Assembly: GCA_035771165.1 (NCBI GenBank)
Contig: JAWNZC010000013.1
Coordinates: forward strand, 473,501-537,500
From: Paragorgia papillata
Taxonomy: Eukaryota; Cnidaria; Anthozoa; Scleralcyonacea; Coralliidae
Length of the DNA: 64,000 nt
Reading direction: 5' to 3'
Shown here: positions 18,301 to 28,800 of the stretch, in pieces
Numbering within the stretch: position 1 is the first letter of the stretch
Layout: each line of letters begins with the position of its first letter
The notes under the pieces: model-generated
What the model saw: the letters and a program-made list of their open reading frames with translations, nothing else
Told to the model about the DNA's origin: nothing
Databases searched by the model: none
Position numbers and translations under genes: made by a program

Positions 18301-20678
18301 TTACAGAGGCTTGAGGAATCATGTCAGTCATTACTGTTTGTGAGCATCGTTTTCAGTAGCGTTTTCAGATAAAAAGTTATATCGGTTTAGGCCGCGTTTA
18401 CACTATTACGGTACGGTAACCGCTCCGGATAAAGTAGGTGGCATACCGTAGAGAAATTTATGTTTGTTTACACTATAACGAACAACGCGTAGTTCTCCTA
18501 TTTACCGTAGCGCAATGATTTGCATCCTGAGTGCTAACGGCGTAGTGACTGCGCTACGGCAAACCACTCCAGAACAATGTAAATATACAACAAATAAACG
18601 TAAGCATTTTTGAACGAAAGACTTACCGTACCCTTATAATAATGTAAATGGAGCCTAAAGGCCTGGCCAAACGCTTTCAACATTTCATGCAACATCGTTC
18701 AACATTGTTGAACGCATGTTGAACGAAAATTTGAACATGTTCAAATTTCGTTCAACATCATTCAACAACGCTCAACATCATTCAACAGGGTGGCCAAACG
18801 CTTTCAACATGTTGAATCACGGTTGAATTCAACAATGCTGAACGATGTTGAATGAAATGTTGAAAGCGTTTGGCCAGGCCTTAAGTGTAACACGTTACTT
18901 TCAGGTAGTCGTTACTCTTGCGGGGGTATAGCTGTTATTAGTATACACCTCGCAGGTGAATAGTGCTTCTCGCGCAATCTGATTGCTTCCTCTAGCTCGG
19001 GATATCCTGCATTAGCATATACCTCGCAGGTGAATAGTGCTTTTCAAGCAATCTGATTGGTTCCTCTAGCTCGGGATATCCTGCACTCTATTCACCTGCG
19101 GGCAAAACAAAATGGCGGACAGTTTTGCTTTGTTTACCGAGGCAGGAGATTTTGTTGATAAACAAGGGTGATGTAGTAGAATAACGAGAAAAGTCAACAA
19201 AATTAAGTAGAAGAGTGTCCACAGGTATGTTTCTTTACAATTTTCTAGCCATTAATATATTCAAAAGCTGTAAAAACTGTTTTGTCGACAAATAATTGAG
19301 TACACCGAGTTGCTGGCGGCCGACGGCGACGGCCGTGTCTTGTTTATACTCTTGTATAAACATACCGAAAAATATAAGAATGTTAAACTTGTTATTTCAT
19401 TTATGAGGTATATGCTAAAACAATTATTCACCTCAGTGTCGGTGAATAGTGTGGATATTCACCTCCACTTCGGTGAATAATTGTTAATTATTCACGGCTG
19501 CGGGCAAAACAAAATGCCGGCCCGTTTTACTTTGTTTACCGAAGCAGGAGATTTTGTTGATAAACACTAGGCTGATGTAGTACCTAATTTTGTTGACTTT
19601 TCTCGTTATTCTAGAAAAGTGTCCACAGGTATGTTTCTCTAAACTTTTCTAGTCAATAATATATCCAAAAACTGTTTTGTCGACAAATATCGAGTACGCC
19701 AAGTTGCATGAAAGTACCGAAAAATATAAGAATGTTCAATTTATTTCGTTTGAGGTATACGCTAAAACAATTATTCACCTCAGTGTCGGTGAATAGTGTA
19801 GATATTTAGCACTATATTCACCTCCACTTCGGTAAATAATTGTTATCTATCAGGGCCCCGTTACTTTTGGAAAGGTTTTTGGCATTTTTTCTTCGAAAGC
19901 GTGACTTCTTTGATTTTGATAAACACTTTTCTGATGGAGTTTTGACTCGGAAAGCAAGTCTTTATGAAGCTACATCAAATTCTGAATAAAATAGGCCAAA
20001 GTTTGCGGAGTGTTAATCTAACGGACGGAATTGATCGCTGCACAACTCTCGGAAACGGTCAAACTTTGAAATGAAGGAAAAAAGGAAAATTTCATAATTC
20101 TATAGTACATTTTAGTACCATCAAAATTTTTAAAAGTGCCTGTGCTTACCACCTAAAAGTGACATGACTTTTTGTCCCTTCCTGAAAATAAACATATATT
20201 AAGACAGTAAGATGAAAGTGGGGGTGGTGGTGGCGGATGGTGGTGGTGGTGGATGGTGGTGGTGGTGGATGGTGGTGGTGGTGGGTGGTGGTTTGGTGGT
20301 GGTGGTGGTTTGGTGGTGGTGGTGGTTTGGTGGGTAGGGTGGTGGTGTTGGTGGGGTGCTGGGTGACGAAGGGAGCTAATCTTCCTTCTAATCTTCTATA
20401 CCTCCAGCCATGACCCTAGCCTAACTACTTAACCTCCACTTTTTTGTACAGTTCGGTCCAACTTCGTCAATTACTCCTGCAGCTTCTAAACCAAGTATTT
20501 CGGATTCTCCCTTAGGAGGGGGATACGCTCCCTTTCTCTGCAGAATTTCAGCCCTGTTGATGGCAAAATAATGGATCTTGATCAACAAGTGCTGTTCCCT
20601 GCTTGATGATGGCTTTGGAACCGCCTCAACGCTGAGATTTTCGACCCCACCAGGCTTGTAAACAACGGCTTGCATCAT
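15332..20678 (-). CDS. TP53I3: quinone oxidoreductase PIG3 / TP53I3
   Basis: Five minus-strand exons with consistent phases: 20434-20678, 20150-20181, 17878-18222, 15986-16182, 15332-15526 (337 aa from the first of two adjacent Met codons; human PIG3 is 332). The protein starts [15 protein letters not shown] and keeps [23 protein letters not shown] and [16 protein letters not shown]. It also keeps the glycine-rich NADPH-binding HAAGSGVG (about 148-155), [22 protein letters not shown] and the C-terminal [11 protein letters not shown]. It belongs to the zinc-free medium-chain dehydrogenase/reductase quinone reductases, which reduce ortho-quinones with NADPH in the cytosol and in vertebrates are p53-induced. 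The frame is open upstream to a Met at 20768, but family alignment favours 20678 or 20675. Introns of 1.9 and 1.7 kb are packed with MITEs. It faces PUS7 head-to-head. Confidence 0.93.
15618..15950. repeat. degenerate GACT/GACC tetranucleotide array
   Basis: About 330 bp of imperfect GACTGACCGACC-type units in the last TP53I3 intron, ending near exon 4 (15986). A purer relative is at 63433-63611. Confidence 0.9.
16324..17548. mobile_element. 1.2-kb TIR element rich in TCGTC/AATTAAATTCG words
   Basis: The ends GGCCTGCGCTAAACGTCGCA and complement lie at 16324 and 17548. The interior is made of repeated pieces such as GAATTAAATTCGTC and GACGTCGCATT. The left arm is duplicated (16324-16420 and 16422-16470 onward), and the second copy holds the nested element 16471-16944. 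It lies in TP53I3 intron 3. Confidence 0.7.
16471..16944. mobile_element. 474-bp TTAA-flanked MITE
   Basis: Arms of roughly 190 bp start AGTGCACATGAAACGAAAAT and end in the complement. TTAA occurs at both junctions (16467-16470 and 16945-16948), as for piggyBac- or Kolobok-type insertion. The uninterrupted sequence GACGAATTTAATTGTTTAAG exists about 100 bp upstream (around 16369) in the duplicated host element, so the empty site is visible. Confidence 0.85.
18387..18658. mobile_element. MITE with TTTACAC-type ends
   Basis: Left end TTAGGCCGCGTTTACACTAT, right end the complement of TTAGGCTCCATTTACATTAT, with inner GGTACGGTAA/TTACCGTACC. It lies in TP53I3 intron 2 and directly abuts the next MITE. 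Confidence 0.6.
18660..18880. mobile_element. palindromic MITE, GGCCTGGCCAAACGC ends
   Basis: The arms GGCCTGGCCAAACGCTTTCA and complement surround many CAACATCGTTCAACATTG-like words. The interior repeats GTTCAAC/GTTGAAC in both orientations, giving strong hairpin potential. Confidence 0.8.
18937..19084. repeat. 74-bp tandem duplication
   Basis: Two direct copies starting ATTAGTATACACCTCGCAGG and ATTAGCATATACCTCGCAGG, about 93% alike by eye. Both end CTCGGGATATCCTGC. Confidence 0.85.
19090..19855. repeat. two ~380-bp tandem copies with an internal micro-inversion
   Basis: Copy 1 (19090-19486) and copy 2 (19487-19855) share GCGGGCAAAACAAAATG, GCAGGAGATTTTGTTGATAA, GTGTCCACAGGTATGTTTCT and TATTCACCTCAGTGTCGGTG. 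Within this colinear frame, 19177-19205 of copy 1 is the reverse complement of 19585-19613 of copy 2. Copy 1 also has an extra block around 19310-19365. GGTGAATA words recur at both ends. Confidence 0.85.
20218..20345. repeat. GGT-rich microsatellite
   Basis: Imperfect (GGT)n with GGATGGT and GGTTTGGT variants, in TP53I3 intron 1 (20182-20433). Confidence 0.9.
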
Positions 20679-21402
20679 GTCGCTGGCTAATGAGACGGAA
20701 AAGTGTAGATTTAAGATAAAAAAGAAAGCGTTTTCACAAGCAAATCTGTTGCTGTTGTATAACCTCATGTTTTGCGCTTGAACGCAAGCATTTTGTTGTG
20801 GGGCAACCGCTGTACATCTGGCGGCACCATGGACGGCTCAAGTATGGCCGCCATATTTTTAAATTTTAATATTTAAAATTTTTAATTTTTAATGCTTCAT
20901 AAGCTTTTAAAGCCTCGTTTTTTTTTGTAAAAACGCTTTTAAATTACAAATACGAGAACGATTTTCGAAAACTTAATTTAAATACACGCTGTCATTTGTA
21001 AAATAATAAGGTATTAATAATATAGTTTTATTTTGACAACAAAATGCAAAAATATTGCTTTTTGTTTTGAATTAAACAATACATCTACAACAAGGTCAAA
21101 ACATAAGGTTTTGGTAAGATTTGGGACTACATATGGGCTTTCAGCGAGTTATATTTTTGACCCAATTGGCCCTTGGCTTGCTGTTTTCATTGAAAGATAA
21201 TCATAAAAATAAAAACCATATAGAGAATACAACTACAAAAGGAAAGTGATGTTTATTTCTAAGTTTAAGGCAATATATGATTCTGGCAATTTGATAAATC
21301 TATTGAAATTTGAAAAATCCCATAGCACAACTTGTCTTTGGCCTATTAACGACAATTAGTTGTGCTATAGGTTGGGCACCCTGTGCTTTTCGACAAACAA
21401 AT
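20679..21402. promoter_or_regulatory. head-to-head intergenic region TP53I3 / PUS7
   Basis: Only 724 bp separate the two divergent start codons, so a shared or bidirectional promoter is likely. The middle (20860-21290) is very AT-rich with no repeat family. An 11-bp inverted pair, ATAGCACAACT (21322-21332) and AGTTGTGCTAT (21358-21368), lies 35 bp before the PUS7 ATG. No TATA or CpG island stands out. Confidence 0.5.
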
Positions 21403-22865
21403 ATGGCGGAATTTTTCGATGAAGAAGTGCTTCCAAAGAAAAGGCAGAAATTAGACATAAATGAGCCAGACAAATGTTTAAAAGACGAACTAACAGGTAG
21501 AGAGGACGTTAATGACACAGCTACAGCTAACAAGGATGACGAGAAACCTGAAATAGCTGATTTTTCAAGCGATATACGTGTACACGAACACCCACGTGTC
21601 GAGACACAAGACACTGTAACGAGTATTTCTTCAGGTGGACTCATTGAGGAGGGAGCCAGTAAGGGAGTAACAGAAACTGGGAGTTATATAGTGCACCGGA
21701 CGGAACGAGAAGTTGGGATTTCAGTGTACATCAGTGCCCATGGCGGCTTTTCTGGGATACTGAAGCAAAGGTATTCGGATTTCGTGGTCAACGAGAGAGA
21801 CCTTGAAGGCAGAACTGTGCATTTGTCCACCACTGATCTGCCGGCTGAGTTTATAAAGGAGAAGTTAGAGAGTGCCGTGCTTTCATCTGAAGCCCTTCAA
21901 AAACTGGAGGATTTGGTGAAGAGTGAGGATAAAACAGCGAAGGTTGTTGTTGAGGTGGAGGATGACAAGGAGAAAAGGACCCTGATTCATCGGGAAATTC
22001 GGGAGAAGTTTCCAATGTTAGGTCAGTGGGTTTTTTTGTGGTAAAATACATAATTAAGAGATCAGGGGGAGGGGTTGTGCCAGGAATTCCCGAACACAAG
22101 TGCCCTACAGTAACAGGGGGTTAAAATAGGGGGTCTGGGAGAATGTTCTCTTGGGGAAATTTTGCAATTTAAAGCTCAGGATTAGGGGTTTACAGTAGGC
22201 CTGTAAAATCCCAAAAATAGTGGGCCCCGGAAAGTAGCAGCCCAGTGAAAGTAGTGGCTTCCCGAACAGGCATGCAACTAGTGGGGGTTGGGGGGGGGGG
22301 GTGCAACCCCTGCCCTTTTTAACCCCTGCCCTTTTTGTGAGACCTCTAATGCTAGGTTAGACATTAGATAAACAGATAATTAATCGTCTGTTGTAGCACG
22401 CAATACAATTCTCCAAAAATATGAGAAAAGCATCATCAAAATGCAGGAAATGCCGTTTCAGAGACCGAAAATTGGAAAACTGGACCCCCCTAGAATCTCT
22501 GCTTCCCACGTCACTGGCTTCTAGTCCCAAATTGTTTAGAATACTGAATGACTTTGCCCTTTTTTTGCGTTCAATCCCTGCCCTTGAAATTTTCTAGTTG
22601 CGCCCCTGCCAAAAGTAGCAGACCCCAGAAATTAGCAGCTCCCCGAAAATAGCAGCTCCACAAAAGTAATGCTCCTGAAAGTAACACCCCCCCCCCCCCA
22701 AAAAAAATAAAAAATAGCAGGCCCCAAAAGTAATGGTCCCCTGAAAGTAATGGCCCCATTACTTACCCTTGTGACTGGTGTCACAGGAAATTTGTCCCCC
22801 CCCCCCAACCAAATTTCACAAGAAATGTGTCCCCCCAGGCCAATTTGTCCCCCTCTTCAGAAATT

Positions 22866-22896
<31 letters not shown>

Positions 22897-25800
22897 ACCC
22901 CCCCCCCCCCCCCCCCCCCCCCCTCAAAAACACACTTTACTTTATCTTATAACGTATGCTGTATGCTAAGAAACCGAGAAGCTAGTTCTGAAAACAAGTT
23001 TCTAAAACTTTCTGTCACTATTTAGAACTTGAAATTGAATGAAAAATGAAGGTTATCTTCGAGAGGGAAGCATAGTAAAGGAGATTGATTTTTCTTTGAT
23101 AACACTTTAATGACTTTATATATATATATATATATATATATTTATTATATGGCTGGGCTTGTTTTCGGGTCATTACGCCAAACGGTGCACGCTGATTGGT
23201 TGCTGAGAGGTCCGGAAAAAGCCGTAATGCCCTCTCGGCACTGTGAGAGGGCATTACGTCCTTTTTAATGACCTGCAAGTTTTGGCGGGAAAATAACTGA
23301 GTTGATTTGAATGAAAATAAAAGCGAATTAGATATATTCCTTGGAACATTTTGAACAATAATACGTCCTGAAACATCAGTGTTTCTTTTTATAAAAACTT
23401 CTTATTTAAAAGCGTGAAAAATAAAAGCCTAACAGGTGTAAACATGAATTGAAATGACCAAGCTCAAAAGTAAGAACTTAAGTGAACAGTGACACCTGAT
23501 CAAGACAAACGTAGAACTAAAAACAGATAAGAAAACAAACCAAAAGCCATATAATAAAAGGCTTATTAACCTCGTTTGCTCGGTCTGTATGGGAAAGTAT
23601 TTGCCCTCGGTTTCTTTCGCACAAACCTTGGGCAAATACTTTCCCGTACAGACCTCGAACTCGGTTAATAAGCCTTTAATATACATATTTATTTATTTGA
23701 TAACACTTATGTTTAGATATTTTCGTCCCTAAAATAAGCTGCATGTTTTATTCAATTTCAAGTTCTAAATAGTGACAGACAGTTTTAGAAACTTGGTTTC
23801 AGAACTAGCTTCTCGGTTTCTGAGCATATAGTGTATGTTATAAGATAAAGTAAAGCGTGTTCTTGAGGGGGGACAAATTTCCTAGGAAATTTGGCCAGGT
23901 GGTGGGGACAAATTTCCTGGGACACTGGCCCTATAATATTCTTTGCCCCTGACCCTGGGAGGGGTAATCCGCCACTGAACTGTTCTTGTTTTAAACTATT
24001 GCTGCCGAGGATGTCTGAAAATGTATCGTCTAGAATAAAGCCCTAATCAAACGAGAACGCAAGTCATCGCAAGTTGGCAGTCACGCTATCTCAGCCAGCC
24101 GCTCTGAATAGTTTCCCGAAAATATTATGTACCGTGACAAAGTTAAAACTTGTTTAAAACACTCATGAAACCTTTATTTTGTTAATTTGGGTGTTCGAAC
24201 GACCGCCACAGAAATTTCTGACTGCCAACTTGCGATGACTTGCGTTCTCGTTTGATTAGGGTTTAAGACAGTAAAAAAATGAAGGGGCAGGCTGTTTTTG
24301 GCCAGCATTTTTTCACTATTGCTACCTACAGTGTACTGTACAACACATTGAGCTGTTGTCATTTTTTTCCTTTTCGATTTTCTGTGTGTTTATACATATC
24401 CTGTAGAAAGTGACACCGCTGAGATGGATGAACACAAGGTCGTCCGAGCTTTTCATCACGTTCCCAATGACAAGAAAAGAAGACCGAAAGTAGACTGGCC
24501 AAAAGAGCGCGGTGAATACTGTCACTTCTCGCTGTACAAAGAGAACAAGGACACGATGCAGGCCATTAATCTACTGGCAAAATGCCTTAAGGTCAAACCT
24601 GACCGTTTCGCTTACGCCGGGACGAAAGACGGCCGTGCCGTCACGGTTCAAAGGGTGTCTGTCTTTCGCGTGAATGCGAAGAACCTCCAAGGCTTAAATA
24701 AAGTTTTAAGTAATATATGTGTCGGAAATTTTGAATTTCGAAAGACGCCTCTGAAGCTGGGAGATCTGACTGGAAACACGTTTGTTGTTGTATTGAGGAA
24801 TGTCACTGCGGGGAAAGACCAGGTTGAAGCCGCCATGATGTCGATAAAGGACACTGGGTTTATTAATTATTTTGGACTGCAAAGGTTTGGGTCCGGTGTG
24901 AATGCGACTCATTCTATTGGTGAGTGTTAGATTGTGAGACCTTACATTACTACGGTTCCGGTTTGAGCGTGGACACGCGTAATTTGACGACACACGTTTC
25001 ACACGGGAAACTAACATGTTGCTAAGCGGAAACTGTAACGTTACTAAGGCCAAACGGTATTGTTTCAATTTGAAACGAGCGCCAAATTTTCAAAGCAAAT
25101 GTTGTCATGTTTATAACTCATCTTTATACACAATTAAATCTTCGTCAAGTGAAGCTAAGAACTCCACAGTTCTTTTCCGATCGGCCATTTCGCTGACAAA
25201 CCCCACAACGCGATGTTTTCGCGAAGAAACAATGCCGTTTGGCCTTAGTAACTTCGCAGTTTCCGCTTAGCAACATGTTAGTTTCCCACGTGAAACGTGT
25301 GTTGTCAAATTACGCGTGTCCACGCTGAAACCGGAACCGTAGTAGGTTGTGGGACCTTACGTTACATTGTGAGACCTTACGTTACATTGTGAGACCTTGC
25401 GTTGCATTGTGAGACCTTACGTTACATTGTGAGACCTTGCGTTGCATTGTGAGACCTTACGTTACATTATGAGACCTTGCGTTACATTGTGAGACCTTAC
25501 GTTACGTTATGAGACCTTACATTACATATTGAGACCTCACGTTACATTGTGCGACCTTATGTTACGTTGTGAGACCTTACATTACATATTGAGGCCTCAC
25601 GTTACATTGTGCGACCTTATGTTACGTTGTGAGCACCTTACGTTACATATTGAGACCTCACGTTACATTGTGCGACCTTATGTTATGTTGTGAGACCTTA
25701 CATTACATATTGGGACCTCACGTTACATTGTGCGACCTTATGTTACGTTGTGAGACCTTACATTACATATTGAGACCTCACGTTACATTGTGCGACCTTA

Positions 25801-28800
25801 TGTTACGTTGTGAGCACCTTACGTTGCATTGTGAGACCTTACGTTACATTGTGAGACCTTACTTTACGTTGCGAGACCTTACGTTACATTGTGAGACATA
25901 CGTTACATTGTGAGACCTTACAGTACATTACATTGTGTGTTTGTTACACTTTGAGATCATCAGAAACGGCGTTGTATTAAATCTATGTTATAACAGACCA
26001 ATATTGTTTATTCAGGCCTGTGTCTACTGAAGAGTCAGTGGTCCGAAGCAGTTGACCTCATACTTGGTTTCAGACCAGGTCATGACAGCAGGTTGATTAA
26101 AGCTTGTCAGCACTGGAAAGTAACGAAGGACGCGAAGGAGGCCTTGAAAATACTGGAAGGTAAAAAGTGTTTGGAAAGCTTTCTGCTGGAGGGGCTTGCA
26201 AAGTTTGGAAGTAAGGATTTCCTGGCTTCACTGAAACTCATTCCTCGGAACACGAGGTTGATGTATGTTCATGCCTATCAGAGTTACATTTGGAATAGCG
26301 TTGTTTCAAGGAGAATCACGGTAAGTAGTGTTACGTACAGTAAGGTATAGCCAGTGAACTCTATATAAGGACTGGAACGATACCTACAAACCAAATTTTG
26401 AAGCCGTCATGGAGGCTGACATGCAGGGCGGCCCCAGTCCTCTTTATATGCAAGAAAATCTTTATTTTTTAAGTTATATTTTGTTATGAACCAATGCAAA
26501 GCAACGCAAACATGCTACAGTAATAGATACTTCTTCTAAAGGCTTTTAGCAGCAAAAACGTAGCTTGAATATTTGACAAAAAAACACATTTTGATTCCGA
26601 AACCGTGCGGATCTCTTGATTTTTTTGTAGGGCAGCTCCAAGTGTTGAGCCAGTTGAGGTATCAAAAGTCCAGAAAAAAGTCTATAAACTATCTTGAATC
26701 AAATAAAGATAGCATTAATCAGGGCTAAGGCCTACTGAAATCTAGTGGCTATAATCTGTCGAGCATATGGATGTTGACATGATCAATAAAAACCATAAAT
26801 ATTAAATTTTCTGAACAGTCAAAAAATCGAACAAAACCCAGAAATACGAACCGACAGTGTTTTAAAGGCATCAAAGATCAAAATATATGTAGTCTTACAA
26901 TGATTCTAAAGGTATGAGGAGACTATTCATAAGAGCAAAGGCACAGCTTGAAAGGGTTGCAAGAATTCATTAAATAAAGACGAGTAAATACTAAATCTAA
27001 CCTGAATTTTCGTCAGGATTTTCCATCAATCCAAGCAAAATTTTGCTTTCGTTTGACAATATATTTCCTGCTTCAATCTATTTTTGCCAGCAAACATACC
27101 TCAGACAGAAAGGACAATGATTCTAATACATACTGACTTCGTTATATCAATTCAAATGAAGTTCAACTACAAAAAAATAAAAAATTCTCGCTGGGCCATT
27201 GTCTGTTTTCTACCGCTCCTTGGACGTTGGTCAGACGTTCATGTGTTGACCCCAGCAGCCGGAAGTTTGGCTTCATCCAATCATAGGGCCGACCTTATGG
27301 AGGTATCGTTCCAGTCTTTATATATAGAGTTCACTGCTGTTACCTTACACCATGGATAGTAAAATGAGTGGATTGGAAACTAATAGTCACGTGAGGTGTT
27401 TCCAGGCCGCCGATTGGCTGAAAAGCGTTTTTCTTTGCTCGAGAGATGTTGAAACCTAGTTGCAAATTGTGATGTCACGAATGGCGTGAGTACGCTTGTT
27501 TTACTGAGGTTTTTAGTGAACTTTTCTTCAAATTCTTCATATCCTCACATTCAGATGACTATGTTGACGTTTCAAATGATTTTATCGCCTTACACACCTG
27601 CCTAAGCCACAATCGAGCGGTCGGGGTAAGCGTTGTTGATCTTTGTTTTGATGATTCCTGTGTTGTTTTGAAGAAACTGGCGTCCCCAAATTGTGCTTTG
27701 TTTTGCTCGGAATTTGGGATGCATATTTTAACTAGTAAACCTTGATATCTTCTTTTAAAAGGAGTAAGAATAGACGGGCATTTTGTCGTATTGTGGCTTT
27801 GTCGTATTTACAGACAATTCGATTATCGTTTTAGGCTGTATTAATCCCAAACTTTGAATATACTCGGGTTTTTTAAGCTTGTCAATTGCAACCAGGTTGT
27901 TATGCTCACGCCATCAAGTTTCCAATCCAGTCTTTTTACTATCCATGCTTACACCAAGCTCGCAAACGTACCACATGCACTACATGTATACGTATACCAC
28001 TTATCATATCACTTTCACTACATCTACAAGGGAAGCACGGGTGGCGTGTGCTGTTAGGGCGCTGCCTCTCACCGCTGTAGTTAAGCCTAGTTGGACGGGG
28101 TTAGTACTTGGATGGGTGACCGTCTGGGAATAGCCCCGTTCTCGAACTTGAATTTCATGTGAGTAGAGTTTAGTTGGTCTCTCCTGTGCTTCGAGGGTTT
28201 TTCGCAGGGTTCTGCGGTTTTCCTCCCTCCGTAAAATCAACACGTTAGGTCTTAGCTTATGTCGTGCACTTTTAACATGAGCCTCTGGCTCGGATGATTG
28301 GGCGACCACATCCTGTGTTTACGACGTTAAATAAATCATTACTCATATGCAAACGCTACCACTTAAGAGCACATATATGACTACTTATCTCTTCATCTGA
28401 ACCTCAGTGGCTCAATGGTTAGAGCGTCTAACGGGTCATTACAAGGTTGCAGGTTCGAATCCTGTCTGGGGCTCAGAAATCCAGTCCTAGATAAAGCATT
28501 TTTCTTCCTGGCAGCAAAATCCAAAAATAAATACATGTATTTCCTGCTAAACTAAATTAACGATTTCCTGCCTGATATAATTTTTCAATTTTATAAGTTG
28601 TGATACCACCAGACTTGCAAGTTTGTATCTCAAAACCATAATTTATCTGAATGTGGTATCTATACATACTTTGAAATAGCGAACTTTTTCAATTGAATAC
28701 TACGTAATACATGTACTAGCGTCAAAAATCGAAATGCTGAAACAGTTGAATAAGATAAAAGCAGCTTGCATTCTTGCAAATGCACAATGACAGCTGCAGC

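Noticed and set aside
25335..25928. CRISPR-like array
   Set aside because: Units are contiguous with no unique spacers and the genome is eukaryotic; it is a minisatellite.
28083..28132. 5S rRNA gene
   Set aside because: Only the internal promoter half resembles 5S rRNA; the 5' head differs, a SINE body follows, and five similar partial copies exist.
28402..28475. tRNA gene
   Set aside because: A and B boxes are good but the anticodon arm does not fold, and the same head recurs at 29674, 54391 and 59180 with a shared body: a SINE family.
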